Shown one piece after another: positions 10,203 to 22,024 of a DNA stretch of 64,000 nt (position 1 is the stretch's first letter; every line of letters begins with the position of its first letter). The notes under the pieces are model-generated. The model was given only the letters and a program-made list of their open reading frames with translations, was not told where the DNA came from and did not search any database. Position numbers and translations under genes: made by a program. The stretch comes from Calliphora vicina (lineage: Eukaryota; Arthropoda; Insecta; Diptera; Calliphoridae). The stretch is from positions 37,037,667 to 37,101,666 of the forward strand of contig NC_088780.1 in assembly GCF_958450345.1 (NCBI RefSeq). The letters run 5' to 3'.

Positions 10203-13030
10203 TAAAGATTTAATAGAAAAATAAATTGAAAATTAATTTACTAGAGTATTAACACTAAGGATTATTTGAATATGGCAAGAAAATTTTAATATTTGAACCT
10301 GATAAAGAAATATTTGTAGAAATAGTTAGAGAAGCTATAAAAAATCGTTTGGGAAAAACGAATTTTGTAGTCCCAACTAAGTAATGTGTTTGTGGGAAAA
10401 TATAAACAAACAACATTGATTGGAGTAAACAGAAAAAAGATTGAAATACACAGCATTCAAAATTTTGTAATAACAATTAAAAAAATCAGATGAGAATGCC
10501 AAAATATGATACAATAATCAAAATTTTCTTAGTTTCTTTTAATTTAAAACATCATATTGAGTTCAGAAAGCAGAAAAAGGATCAACGAACATATAATTTA
10601 GCAGGTCTTAATAAAATTGATCATCACAATTAAAATATTCAGTTGTAGTTATAAAAATTAAATAAATACCACCATTTCCATTGCCTTTATGAAAAGCTTG
10701 TAACCACAAATGAAAAATTTGGTTGTACCAAATAAAATTTCATTAAAAGTAACTAATTACTACTTAAATAATAAATTTGCTTGGTTTAACAAAAATTGTG
10801 TAACCACAACTAAGACTTTAGTTGAGAAAACCAAAATTTAAATAAAAGAAATGCAAAATCATGGTTTAATAGAAATTTTGTAACCACAACTAAAAATTTT
10901 AGTTGAGAAAACCAAAATAAGAATAAAAGTAATGAAACCTTTAGTTGTTGTAACAGAAATATGGTTCAGAAAACAAATAAATGAGTTGCTTTATTCAAAT
11001 TGTGCACAATGTAAAAAATGTCCACAAGCTGTAACTAAAACCCAACTCTAAACAAATTGCAGAATGTGCACAATAGAAAACAGAACAAACCGAACAAATT
11101 ATTTGAAGTTTCAACAATAATAAACCAGATGTTTCGGTAATAAATGAAAATAATAAAAAAAGAAGTGTACACAAACTGATTGCTTACATTACTATAGTAA
11201 TTATTTGTTAAACGTATATATGAACACTACGCGGATATATTTGTTCTTTTTTTTTTCTCTGCACTTTTCTTTTATAAACATTTTGCCCTTTTATCATCTA
11301 ACATCTAGTTGCAAGAACTACAAACAAAAATGTGTTCTAAACACGCGAGTTAGAAATTTATGACAAGTTGTTTTATCGACACGTTTACTGCACAATGGTG
11401 CAGGCATACAAATTACGTGTACAAATGAAAATAGAATTGTTTTTGTTCATTTCCTTTTCAAAGGAAAACCCAAATATGGCCACTACTCTTGCTTAAGGGG
11501 AACTACTCGAGAACGCTTTTGAAAAGACGTTACAAACAGCGGAATGTTGTTTTAAAACCAAACGTTAGAAATTGTTTAGAACAGAAGAAGCAGAAACTAG
11601 TTTTTCAAACATTTATAAGGCCACTTCTGTTGTAAAATCACAAAAAAGGTTGTAAAGAAATTGCCACAGAAAAAAAAGTGTTGCAGATTTCAATGAGCAA
11701 AGTTTTCAACTTATTGCTAAATTTGTTTTTCCCCACTTCGTCTGATGTAAAATTTATTAAAAAAGAAACAGTAATAGCTTTTTTTATATATTTAATTTTA
11801 AGATAAATTACAATTTAATATACGCTGTATATAATATAATTTATCACAATTTTCCAACGTTTATGGTTAAATGAAAATTTAACGTGGCAAAGAGAATCTT
11901 TTTTCGTTTATGTCTGTCGCAACAAAAAAGTCGCAGTTAAACTGTATTGCAGAGAAGACCCTGGAGAAATGAATTATAAAATAACAGCATTTATATATTC
12001 GTACATATGTATGTAGATACCAGCAGTAAGTAAAGAATAGTTACAAAATGCGATGGTAGGTTGAGAAGATTTAAAGCTGCTATAAATTGTAGCCAAAAAA
12101 TATTGGGATTTACAATAGATGTCGTATTTTTTGCTTCGAAAATGTAGAATTTTGTGCCAACAAAGCGTCATATGCTGGAAGTTTTGCTTTACTTCTTTAA
12201 TTTGAAAACAAGAGCCGCTGAAGCACACCGATTGCTCACCGAAGCTTATGGTGAATGTGTTCATCGGTTTCAACGTGCGAGAGATGGTTTGTGCGGTTAA
12301 GAAGCAGATATCGAAAATAACTCGTCCATATACCAAAAAACCCAAATTGTGATTTATATTTTTGTGTAAAAATAAATCACAAAAAATAACAGTTATAAAA
12401 TTATTTTTATTTAAATGGTTTAGTATGACCTTTATTCGTTTTTGTTGTGTTTTAATGGTTTGGTGTGAGATAAACAATTCATTTGTTCTTGTTCTTAATA
12501 ACTGTTACTTTCTCTTTTATTTACATACAATAACATATTATAAGTAATTTTTAACAAATTATGTAAATAATATGATAAGTATGAAGTAATGAAGACTGAG
12601 TAACAGAAATGAGAATTTTTTTTTTAAATTGTTTTTAATCTTGAAAAATTTTATATATTTAAGCGTTGATTTGCATCAAATGCATTTTTGCCATTTATTT
12701 TTCATGTTCGCAAATAAAAGTCACAAGCTGACCTTTACGAAAAAAATTAATTATAAATCACTCATCCAGATTATTTGTGTTTGTTTCTTTTCTGTTTCTC
12801 TCAAACCCAAACCTAAAATGTTCTCGAATAAATCACTCTCTCAGAGATACAGTGGTGGCCAGGAATTTAAGACAAAAATTGTTTGCTAAATTCCACGTGA
12901 TTGTCAATTATTTTTTCAAATATTTCCCCAAATATGTATGTATGAGGACTGTTTTAACACACAAGTGTGTTTTATTCGACTGTGTCAATTCATACATATT
13001 CACCACGAACACATAACATTTTCTACAACT
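10203..13030. other. AT-rich non-coding stretch with a direct duplication
   Basis: At 10782-10850 and 10863-10932 an ~80-base segment (TGTAACCACAACTAA...TTAGTTGAGAAAACCAAAAT) is directly duplicated. Related words occur at 10620-10760. The open frames at 11974-12477 and 12362-13016 lack any recognisable family. No gene is supported. Confidence 0.45.
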
Positions 13031-13680
13031 TGACCAAAAAATACGAATTGAAGCTGAGAAAGCTTGAAAGACGATTTTGAATGTCTGAAATTATGCTTGA
13101 ACGCTATAAAAGAAAATCATTTTTGCACCGAATCATTACTTGCGATGAAATATGAATACATTACGATAACCCGAAGCGTAAGAGATCGTATGTGAAGCCC
13201 GGGCAACTAGCCGAATCGACACCAAAGCCAAATATCCAAGGCGCTGAATTCTGGGAACATGCACCAAACGCAACATTTTTCTTTTTAGCGAGCATTGGCC
13301 GAAAAACCCTCAGAATATGTGGCCAGTCATAAAACCATAATATTACAGCATGGCAATGCTCGGCCACATGATGCAATACCTGTTAAAAAGTTTTTAGAAT
13401 GAAGTGGTTGAGAAGTTTAGCCTCATCCGCTTTATAGTCCAGACCATACCCCGTGCGACCACTATTTGTTTCGATCTATACAGAACGCTCTCTCTGGGAT
13501 ATGCTTCACTTTGGAACATAGTATCCGATATTGGATTGATTCGTTCTTGGCCTCAATAGATGAACAGTTCTTTCAGCTCGGAATCCATAGGTTGCCAGAA
13601 AGATGGGAAAAGTTCATAGCTAACAATCTCCAATTTGATCCCACCAAGGTACTAGAGAATATTATTTGTAAGTGAAATCC
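13031..13680 (+). pseudogene. mariner transposase remnant (C-terminal two thirds)
   Basis: Translated pieces in shifting frames read YELKLRKLERRF, KRKSFLHRIITCDE, HYDNPKRKRSYVKPGQ, STPKPNI, then FRSIQNALSGICF and HRLPERWEKFIANN. These blocks follow mariner DD34D transposase order: linker, first catalytic Asp region (TCDE), SYVKPGQ, DYHLF region and the PERWEK C-terminus. The centre around the second catalytic Asp (HDNARPH) is scrambled, and in-frame stops are present. It belongs to the same subfamily as the fragments at 16.6 and 19.1 kb. Confidence 0.8.
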
Positions 13681-14154
13681 ACAATTACTCTCATTGCACG
13701 TAATCTGTATTTATAAATAACGAATTCAATCTTCACTACCTGCATGAAAAAGGTAAAAGTCCGAAAGTGAACCATGAAATTTTGGGTGTCACTTTAGATA
13801 GCATTTTTAGGAAATAAGAACAAGCTATTTTAAGCGCTAGCTAAAGCATTAATAAATACATTACTTTCGAAATGGGAATTATTTCACTGTTGGGAGTCAT
13901 TTAAATGTTTAGGATTCTCCGAACATAACATCATGATGACGCAGAGGTTTCATACATCAGGAGTTGACATCATACAGTTGAAGGTTCTCACAATGAAAGG
14001 CAGACAGAACCTGTGTATGTACGTGAAGAGCATATAAAGGAATGTGCAGGATCTACATATTTGATCGAAACTCGATCGCAGATTATGCCGCGTAAATAAG
14101 AGTCGTTTTGGCTCAAAAGAGCTCAGGATGTATCAAAAGCAAGTATTCTATATA
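13681..14154. other. Sequence flanking mariner and MITE, unassigned
   Basis: I find no gene or repeat with support in this stretch. Confidence 0.35.
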
Positions 14155-14375
14155 CACACTGCCTCAAAAGTGAGTAAACACCACAAATTATTTGATTTTT
14201 TTTAAGAGAATGAAAATCTTAAAATCTACCCATCGAATAAAATTTAAAAGCATCGGTTTGTTGGAGATTGGGCAGAATAATAGATTCCGTTCTTAAATAT
14301 AAAATATTTAAGTTTAAGTAATATAATGATTTTCATGATTCGGGACTGGTGTTTACTCACTTTTGAGGCTGTGAG
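14155..14375. mobile_element. Tc1-type MITE, copy 1 (221 bp)
   Basis: The left end CACACTGCCTCAAAAGTGAG and the right end, whose reverse complement is CTCACAGCCTCAAAAGTGAG, match over about 23 contiguous bases continuing into TAAACACCA. TA flanks both sides (14153-14154 and 14376-14377). It has no coding content. A second copy lies at 33149-33356. Confidence 0.8.
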
Positions 14376-16566
14376 TATATTAGTTCAGCTAAGTTATATA
14401 AGTTCTAGTAATTGATCTCCATACAAAACCGCCAGATTAAATATTCTAAAATTATTTATGTTGTTTCAACAACAACTAGGCATACACAGTAATCGGCACC
14501 GAAAACGAAATTCCATACATTTGCACCGAAAAAAAGTTCGTTTCAAAAATCGACAACGAAAATTGGGAACGAAACGGCACCGATCAGTAACGAAAAACCT
14601 GTCATTTGGGACCGTAACGAAAACAACTTCAAGTAGGTTGTTTTCGGTGCTGTAGGAACGAAATTATTTTAATTATTTTTTTATTTCAAATTAAAGAAAA
14701 TAAAAATGAATAAAAAAATAAATTTTCTTTATTGGAAGAGGAAAAAATAATACATTTTGTCAAAAATAATGAAATTCTATTTAACGTGCGACATCCAAAA
14801 TTAAAAAATAATTTCGTTTCTGTTTTATGCCGCAACACACCCAACTGAAACGAAAACAATTCAGAAACGCGACAGTGACAAATGAATGCAGTTTGAATGA
14901 AATTAAATTTAGGCTTGACTGGGAAAAAGAAAAATTAAAATCAAATGATATTTCTGTTCTTCAAAAAAAATGTAATTTAGCATAAAAATAATTCTCTGAT
15001 TTACCTTTCATAATATCGCTCACATTCGTGTTGTGTAAAACTGAATAGTCTATTGTGTTCGGCCCCTGGTGGCTATGAGAGCCGAGATATGCGTTAGAGA
15101 GTCTGTTCGAAAGGTCGACGACCCAAAGCCCAGTTTAACCCTGATGTCTAATGACAAATTTATATAAAAGACATATGAGAAAAAGAATTCTGAAGTCAAC
15201 GTTGTTCAGCATCTGAAGTAGAAGTTGATAAGATTTAAAGGAATTTTTTGGATTTAGCTCGTTCGGAATAGAAAAATCCTGAAAAATTCACAAATTGGAT
15301 GGCTACATTAGAAACTATAATTTGAAGACTTTTAAAACCACCGACTTGCAAATACATATAGAATTCCGAATGTATGTAGGTAGGTAGGTGCAAATATAAT
15401 GTCACTTGTAGCTTTTGCTTTATGCTGCAGTATTTACCACCTTAGCTATCCTTCTAACAATTGTTGTTGCTGTTTTATTTTTTAGTTTCCTCTTTACGTT
15501 TTGTTGTTGTTCTTGTTGTTGCATTGTTTGGTGTAGTTTTGTTACCATTTAGCTCCTTTGGGTATTTCAACTGCAGCAATAGCAACATTTGCAGCCGAAT
15601 GAGGGGGGGAGTAGGAGGTGAAAAAACGAAAAATCCTTGTTCATAAGTGTGCAGTACAATAACTAGAAAATGATTGTTGTTGTTGCCACTTGTGAGAAGT
15701 GATATTTTAGTTAACTGCTGTCGCAGCAGTAGCAAAATGTTGCAGCCTTTTTTTTTTGTATTCTCTAAAATACAAAAATGCCCGTATTTATGTTTTTTTT
15801 AACAAAGAATCCTTGCAAATTTTTGTTTTAAATATAGCTGTCTACTAAAACGAGGTTGAACGGAAAAAGCGCTTCACAAATCTATGAGAAGCAACTGTTA
15901 GTTTAACGATACCCACACAGACCAAATACAACCGATTCTAAAGCTTTAATGTTGTCCATAAAATGTTGCAAATAATTTTTGTATTTCCTGCTAAGGTCAT
16001 TCTTAGACTAACCTCGTGAAAACTACTGCCTGTAAATGCTCGTTTAAGTGTGAATAGAGGAGTATTGTGCATGTGTTAATACTTCACTTTTCACATACAG
16101 TGAGTGACAATACAATACAACCTTTTTTAAAACTATACCCCCTATCACAGCATTCCATTCCGATCGAAAGTGAAATTAATTCCGTATTTTGCTTCTTTAG
16201 AAAGAGTGAAACAAATATAATAAAAAAATATTTTTTTTTGCTTCAATTTGTTATTATAACTCCGAAACTACTGAGCCGATTAAAACACAATATATAAACA
16301 GATTAAAGGTAATAAATTGGAACTTTTTTATGTTTATTTCAATAATATCGGACTAAACCTTTTTGAGTTATCATAAATTATATAGAGAGACATCTACAAA
16401 AATTCGCAATTTTAGAAAAAAAAAATTTATTCATAGAATTAAAAAAATTTACAATTTTTGTACTTAGGTAACCATGATGCATCAAATCTATATAGTGGTT
16501 AGTGATGCCTTTTTTTGCTATTGACCTGTGTAATTGGAGGCATTACTACATTAAGATTGTTTTCAA
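14376..16566. other. Non-coding stretch with simple-sequence runs
   Basis: Between 14480 and 14660 words such as GGCACCGAAAACGAAA repeat and recur inverted (GTTTTCGGTGC), possibly a small decayed element. GTT/GCAG-rich runs occur near 15460-15740. No gene is supported. Confidence 0.4.
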
Positions 16567-17060
16567 ACTCAACAAGAGCTTGCAAAATCATTGGAAGCTA
16601 CTCAAGCAGCAATTTCAAAACTTTTGCGAGTAGCAGGATTCATCCAAAAGCAGGGAAATTGGGTACCATACGAATTGAAGCCGAGAGACCTTGAAATACG
16701 ATTTTGCACGTCTAAAATGCTGCGTGAATGCTATAAAACAAAATCATTTTTGCACCGAATCATTACTTGCAATAACCCAAAGCCTAAGAGATCCTATGTG
16801 AAGCATCAAAGCCAAATATCCATGGCGCAAAGGTTTGGTTGTTGTTGTTGTAGCAGCAGTGTTTGCTGAGTTGACAGCCGGTGGCCGAGTCAACTCGGGT
16901 CATTCCGGTGCGTAGAACCGGCTGTCGTGGGAATGCTAAGCTTTGGTATTATGAGATGCTGAAATCTTATCAGACCATCACAGGGAACCTGTACCGAACG
17001 CAACTGATTCGATTGAAGCGGGTATTGGCCGAAAAACGCATAGAATATGTGGCCAAGAAA
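16567..17060 (+). pseudogene. mariner transposase remnant, interrupted
   Basis: Before the insertion the frame reads EATQAAISKLLRVAGFIQKQ, then WVPYELKPRDLE and KSFLHRIITC. After it come LWYYEMLKSYQTITGN, then YRTQLIRLKRVLAEKR and IEYVAK. This is the mariner order from the helix-turn-helix end to just before the second catalytic Asp. The first Asp is lost because TCNN stands where TGDE is usual. A 108-bp insertion splits it at 16833, and at about 17060 it runs directly into an unrelated gene fragment. Confidence 0.8.
16833..16940 (+). mobile_element. Short SINE-like insertion in mariner
   Basis: The insert begins GTTTGGTTGTTGTTGTTGTA and contains AACCGGCTGTCGTGGGAA. I recognise this as a multicopy motif of higher flies, but I could not search for it. 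Removing it restores the mariner reading HGAK-LWYYE. GCGCAAAG on the left and TGCTAAG on the right may be an imperfect target duplication. Confidence 0.6.
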
Positions 17061-17600
17061 ATAATAATAGCAGAACCTGCTCTAAGTTCCGATCGGTCAG
17101 CTACGCCAGAAGCAATCGATAACGATTCATTAGACTCTGACTTTCAAGAAACTTTCTCATCTAATGAGTCAAATCTGGTATTTCAAAAAGATCTCAATGA
17201 TTTGGCACGTGACTTTAATTTTACCAAACAACAAACTGAACTTTTGGCCTCTCGATTAAAGGGATAGAATTTATTACAACCCGAAACGAGAATATGTTAC
17301 TATCGCAATCAAGATGAAGGTTTTTTTCACAAGATGATAAGTTAGTATTATGGCGTAATGACTGCCTTGGGTATAGAATATACAGCATATAAAGCAGAAG
17401 AGTGGCTTTTGTTTATCAATGGTTCGAAAGTAAGTTTGAAAAAGGAAATCTCTTACACAAGAACAAGCTAATATTGAAAGTACTTCTTAGTCCAGCTTGA
17501 TATATTTTTACCACATTTACACATAAAGCTTGGGCTCATGAAAAACTTCGAGAAAGCTATAGATAATAGTTGTGATTTCGTAAACTGAGTTTCAAAAATT
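17061..17600 (+). pseudogene. Fragment of a multicopy arthropod gene family of unknown function
   Basis: The frame starting within the mariner remnant continues DFQETFSSNESNLVFQKDLN, then LARDFNFTKQQTELLASRL, and ends with a stop at 17265. Further broken pieces follow: LLQPETRICYYRNQDE, ALGIEY, WLLFINGSKVSLKK and HIKLGLMKNFEKAIDNS. I recall closely similar blocks in order (LLGSRL, NLL, CYYRNR, LFIDGSK, LHIKLGLMK) in an uncharacterised family that is multicopy in aphids and other arthropods and probably mobile. The internal parts are deleted and shifted. Function is unknown. Confidence 0.6.
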
Positions 17601-17739
17601 ATAAAAACATTTCAAGAAACAGCTACCGTAAACACTCAAAATTTGGAAGGAAGAACTCAAGAGAGTTTAAGAAATTCCCAAAAATTACTCTTCCCGGCAG
17701 TTATCATCAATAATCTAAAAAACCTCTTGTTTCTATAAC

Positions 17740-18674
17740 AAGTGCAATAAATAAAAATCAAATGTCGTTCGTTGATAATTGCATCAGTAGAGAACTAAAT
17801 CGGTCCGATTTAGACAATTTTTTTTTAAATGTTGCTCAACTTAGGTTTTTACAGAATGAAAAATTGACCACTCCCACTTTTACGCCCACTTTTTTCGATT
17901 TATCTAAAATCGGAAAACGGCCACACTTATTTGGCTAATTTTTTGTTTAAGTGATCATAGCAATATAATTTAAGTTTTTACTGAAAGAAGAATTGAGCAC
18001 GCCAATTTTTTTTCGATATATTTAAAATCGCAGGACGCCTAAACCCAATTAACTAATTTTTTTTAATGTCCGCAAAAGTTTTTTACATAAATAAAAATTG
18101 TCCACTAATACGCCCACTTATTAAATACATCTGCAAAATACATCGGTCTGTGATCAATCATATTTCAGACCAAAATTTGATTACTTATATAAAAACTAAC
18201 AATAGCTTAAATCGATAATAACTTGGCCAATAAGCGTTTAATCAGAAAAAGGAGCTCGATCTGTGATCACTCATATTTCTGACCAAAAATCGATTTTTTA
18301 TATAAAAACTCAAAATATCTAAATTCACTAATAACTTGGCCAATAAGCGTTTAATCAAGAAAAGGAGCTCAATCTGCGATCACTCATATTTCTGAACAAA
18401 AATGTTTTTTTTTATATAAAACTCAAAATATCTAAATTCGCTAATAACTAATAACATGGCCAATAAGCGTTTAATCAAGAAAAGGAGCTCGATCTGTGAT
18501 CACTCATATTTCTGACCAAAAATCGATTTTTCATATAAAAAATCACAATATCCAAATTCGCTAATAACTTGGCCAATAAGCGTTTAATCAAGTAAAGGAG
18601 CTTGATGTGTGATCACTCATATTTCTGAGCATTTTTTTAACTTGGACAGAACAACGTCTGTCGGGTCAGCTAGT
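17740..18674 (+). mobile_element. Helitron-like non-autonomous element with internal tandem repeats
   Basis: The right end has the Helitron-type signature: a perfect 6-bp stem (GACAGA 18645-18650, TCTGTC 18657-18662), seven bases, then CTAG followed by T (18670-18674). The left end is uncertain; about 17740 is only where the non-gene sequence begins. There is no Rep/helicase coding sequence. Confidence 0.55.
18147..18640 (+). repeat. ~116-bp tandem repeat (four to five units)
   Basis: TGTGATCACTCATATTTCTG, AACTTGGCCAATAAGCGTTT and AAAGGAGCTCGATCT recur in the same order about every 116 bases. A decayed relative with the same CGATTTTT/GATCACTCATATTTCT words lies at 51290-51470. Confidence 0.8.
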
Positions 18675-18737
18675 CTTACATAACTTTCATCAAAGTATAC
18701 TTGAAGATAAAGACTGAAAATTATTTAACAAAACAAG

Positions 18738-19108
18738 TAAGAGTACTGTATTCGTTTGGGCCGAATCTCTCTGATATAGAGGTTATATGGGGGTCAATTA
18801 TGGACCGAACCTCACTATTATAAGACAATTATGAATGTTCATTTCTGAGGGGCCCCTTGCATGGGGACTAGGGACAAATTTTGTTCGATTTTCGCTATAA
18901 TTTACAGTATAATTTGGGAGTACTTAGAACTAATTTCTGCAAAATTTTATCGGGATTACCGCACAATAAAAATATTTATGAATGCTCAAGCAGTATTCCG
19001 TGGGGACAACTAGCCAGCTAGATCCTTTCGTTTGAGCCCTATCGTGTTGTCAGCAGACAGAGAGTCAAACGGACATACATAGGTCGATCGTCTTAGAATT
19101 TTATATGG
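18738..19108 (+). mobile_element. Third hairpin-start element (family T, partial)
   Basis: It begins AAACAAGTAAGAGTACTGTA, then TTCG...TTGGGCCGAA, comparable with the starts of families G and S. It ends near GGTCGATCGTCTTAGAATTT. It shares wording such as GGGTCAATTATGGACCGA with family S but is otherwise different. Confidence 0.45.
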
Positions 19109-19124
19109 CGAATTACAATTTCTT

Positions 19125-19260
19125 TTATAGCATTCAAGCATAATTTTGAAATCGTTTTTCAAAGTTTCTCAGCTTCATCCTGCTGCTTGGCAACGTTTTG
19201 AAATTGCTGATAGAGTAGCTCCCAATTATTTTGACGCTTATTGGCACAAAATTCGACATA
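19125..19260 (-). pseudogene. Small mariner transposase remnant
   Basis: The reverse strand carries GCAATTTCAAAACGTTGCCA and GAATGCTATAAAAGAAA. These align with the mariner at 16.6 kb (AISKLLRVAG ... ECYKTKS). Only about 110 bases of the N-terminal half remain. Confidence 0.55.
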
Positions 19261-19277
19261 AAATATACTGTTACTGG

Positions 19278-19586
19278 AATCAGATACAGATCTATTTTAA
19301 ATGATGTTATGAAATTATGAGGAAAATATGCTCCTAGTTTTGATATTCCAGCACGAGGGCTATAACTGAGTGGTTACAATTCAATGAGGTAAGTATTTTT
19401 AAGTGCCATGCTGAATCGCCAGATCACAATCCCATAAAAAACCTATTGGAAATTGTGGATTACGAAATACGAGCTCAAAGGAAACTTTATCAGATGCCGT
19501 TATAAGGGAATGGCGAAGTATTTCCAAGGAGACGATTGATTCTTTAATTGGTTCAATGCATTGTCACTGTGAAGCAGTAATAAAAA
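19278..19586 (+). pseudogene. Tc1-like transposase C-terminal remnant
   Basis: Broken frames give SILNDVM, YAPSFDIP, then SPDHNPIKNLLEIVDYEIRA and REWRSISKETIDSLIGSMHC followed by EAVIKN. This is the Tc1-type C-terminus with the third catalytic region SPDxNPIEN, where the usual Glu is Lys here. Family G copy 3 starts immediately after the EAVIKN block. Confidence 0.75.
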
Positions 19587-20137
19587 ACAAGTAAGAGAGC
19601 TATATTGTTTTTTAATTTTTCGGATTTTTTTTCGAATTGTTATTTTAAATTTTTTTTTTTTTAAATTTTAAAAAAAAATTTTTTGTTTTTTAATTTTTTT
19701 TGGTGAAAAAAAAAATTAGGGTTTTTTCCGATTTTGACCCATTGCAGGTCCAACTTGCAATGGTCTTTGAAATATCTATCATTAGATATCCATATTGTCT
19801 ATATTAATGACTTAGTAATCCAGATATAGGTCAAAAGTCGCGATTGTCCTGGTTTTTTCTTCATATCTCAGCCATTTGTGAAACGATTTTGCTGATTTTA
19901 AATAGGAAACTTCTCGAAAGCATGTCTGACAGAATTATTGAAGATTTGAATACCGAAGATATCTGGGTCTTCAGAAAATTGATTTCAATAGACAGACAGG
20001 CGGACATGGCTTAATCGACACCGATATCTATAAGGATACAGAATATATATACTTTTAGGGTCGGAAAATTATATTGTGGAAATTACAAACGGAATGACAA
20101 ACTTATTTATACCCTTCTCACAAAGGTGAATGGTATA
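19587..20137 (+). mobile_element. Hairpin-ended interspersed element, family G (copy 3)
   Basis: It starts ACAAGTAAGAGAGCTATATT, but the TTCGGC/GCCGAA hairpin has been lost. The central CATATCTCAGCCATTTGTG block, ACAGACAGGCGGACATGG and the end CTTCTCACAAAGGTGAA are retained. It abuts the Tc1 remnant. Confidence 0.65.
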
Positions 20138-21130
20138 ATAAGGGTTATGCAACTAAATACTGAGTCACTAAAAGAGCCAGGTAGTTTTTGTGAAAATGAA
20201 ACCTAAGTTTCCATTGATTTGTCATTACCACAATAATGTATGTATACTTTTGAGATTGTTTTTCTATTTTCAGAATTTTATTGAATTGAATATTTGGTTA
20301 AGTTTCCATTGTATTGTCAACCACTGTATACTGGTATGAGTGTGGTATTTGCCATGAATCCTGTTTTTATTGTAGTATTGTTATCACTGAGCAAAAAAGC
20401 TAATTGGATTATAAACTATTTTATCCCTTAAAACTTTGGGATTTTATTTTGCCCACAAAACATACATACATCCACTCACACACATCCAATCCAGGAAGGA
20501 TGCAACTTTTTTATCATTCATGATTTATAGTTTTATTTATTTCTTTGTGGTTAACCATCTACCATCACTACCATCATTGTGGCGGGTAGCAATCTCTGCA
20601 AAACCAATTTAAAATTAAAAGCAAAGGGAAGAGTTTTCTTAAACAAAAGCCAACAATTATCAGCAACTTAATTGTTGGTTGTTTGTTTGGTTTGCGTTCT
20701 CCACTTAGTTATGAATGATTGTTTGTTTGTTAGTTAAATGTAACTTTGTGTCACTGTTACTGTCGTGTGCAGCATGCAACATGCGGGGAGGTCATGATGC
20801 AGTTTTCTTAGACAATGTATTTATTTGTTGTTCGTTAAGCTCCATTAGATAAAGTTTATTTTTTTTGGTATTTTTTTATCACATGCTGCATTAACCAGCA
20901 TGATTGTTAGTTGCTGCAGCACTTCTCAGGGGCTTTAAAATGTCGAGAGGATTTAATAATATGTAATTGTAAAATTGTTAGGAAAAACTAAGCTTTTGGG
21001 ATTACGATAACAATTGTAAACTGTGTTAAGCAGCTGTAGTGAGTTTTATTAGCGAAAACATTAATTTTGGATAGTTGGGTGAGAAGTTGTAAGTAAGACA
21101 TTATTACTAAGACCGAACATATTGTATCCT
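20138..21130. other. Non-coding stretch
   Basis: I see no supported gene or repeat. GTTTGTTTG-type simple runs occur around 20690-20735. Confidence 0.4.
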
Positions 21131-21516
21131 ACACTAGTTACAAATAACTAGATATGCATTTAAGTTCCCGTCGTTCCTAGAAGTAGCATAGGGCTTCAAT
21201 AAAATCCTTGAACATGTCTCTATATTGTGCTAACGACTTTACTTCTATCCAACTCTTGTCACTGATATTTATTTTGGCCTCAATCTGTTTTCTCCATATA
21301 TGAGCTGGGCGTCCCCTTCTTCTGTTCGCTTGCTGGTTCCACTCTATTTTCAAATTCGTAAGTACCGATGTCTATACCACGCTGCTTGAATTCATCTATG
21401 AGCCTTTTCTGCAATTCTGCCATGTTACCTGCTGCTCCAACTTACTCAATTCTTTCTTGAGTTGTTCAACTTTTAGTTCTTCATGCTTATTTTGCAATCC
21501 AACTTCTGACACCAAT
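21131..21516 (-). pseudogene. LTR-retrotransposon leader and gag-like fragment
   Basis: On the minus strand, directly inside the LTR, 21499-21514 reads TGGTGTCAGAAGTTGG. This is a primer-binding site complementary to the tRNA-Leu 3' end. It is followed by a Lys/Glu-rich stretch (HEELKVEQLKKELSKLEQQ) and a short open frame starting at 21423 (MAELQKRLIDEFKQRGIDIG) that stops after about 45 codons. No pol domain is present, and the element is cut off near 21131. It is gypsy-like by primer-site type and the 4-bp target duplication of its solo relative at 45.8 kb. Confidence 0.6.
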
Positions 21517-22024
21517 TGTTACATTTTTACCTTTTAAAAACGATGGGTTTATTTCCTTTAAATAAACCGGATACTTTTGATTGCAAATAAAAGCAGTTTA
21601 GTAGTTTAAAATTGTAACAACTCTTTATTTATTCAAATGTACAACAACAGAATAAATAGTCAATCAGTGTTTTTATACACGTTTATAAATTCTCAGAAAT
21701 ACAGACACACTTTATAATGTACAAAACAGTTAATGTTAACTCTAACAGCGCTTATAATAAACTCACTGACGACTGCAACCTCTGCCACTATATCTACACA
21801 CGCCATCTTTCGTGAACCTTCTACTACAATGATCTTAACGGACAACTACTATATTCGAATTCTAGAGCTTTTGATGTTAATGTTCGCAGATTAAACAACC
21901 GCATGCTATCAACATTGTTGATAAGTAGATGCTTCTACTGAAGGAAATGTTTATAAACACGATGAATGTTGCGGCAGTTTGCTACAGACCTTTAAATTCA
22001 AATCGCTAGTACAAATTCGTAACA
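21517..22024 (-). mobile_element. Long terminal repeat (508 bp), minus orientation
   Basis: It begins TGTTAC and ends GTAACA. The reverse complement matches the solo LTR at 45804-46320 in its end blocks (AAAGGAAATAAACC, TTTGCAATCAAA-type, ACATTATAAAGTGTG). The adjacent primer-binding site makes this a 5' LTR. The outside flank at 22025 starts ATAT, the same four bases duplicated around the solo LTR. Confidence 0.8.

Noticed and set aside
11974..12477. 167-codon minus-strand frame
   Set aside because: No family motif, uneven composition, and no supporting exon signals.
14458..14655. Arg/Lys-rich 65-codon frame as a small basic protein
   Set aside because: It results from repeated CACCGAAAACGAAA-type words that also recur inverted.
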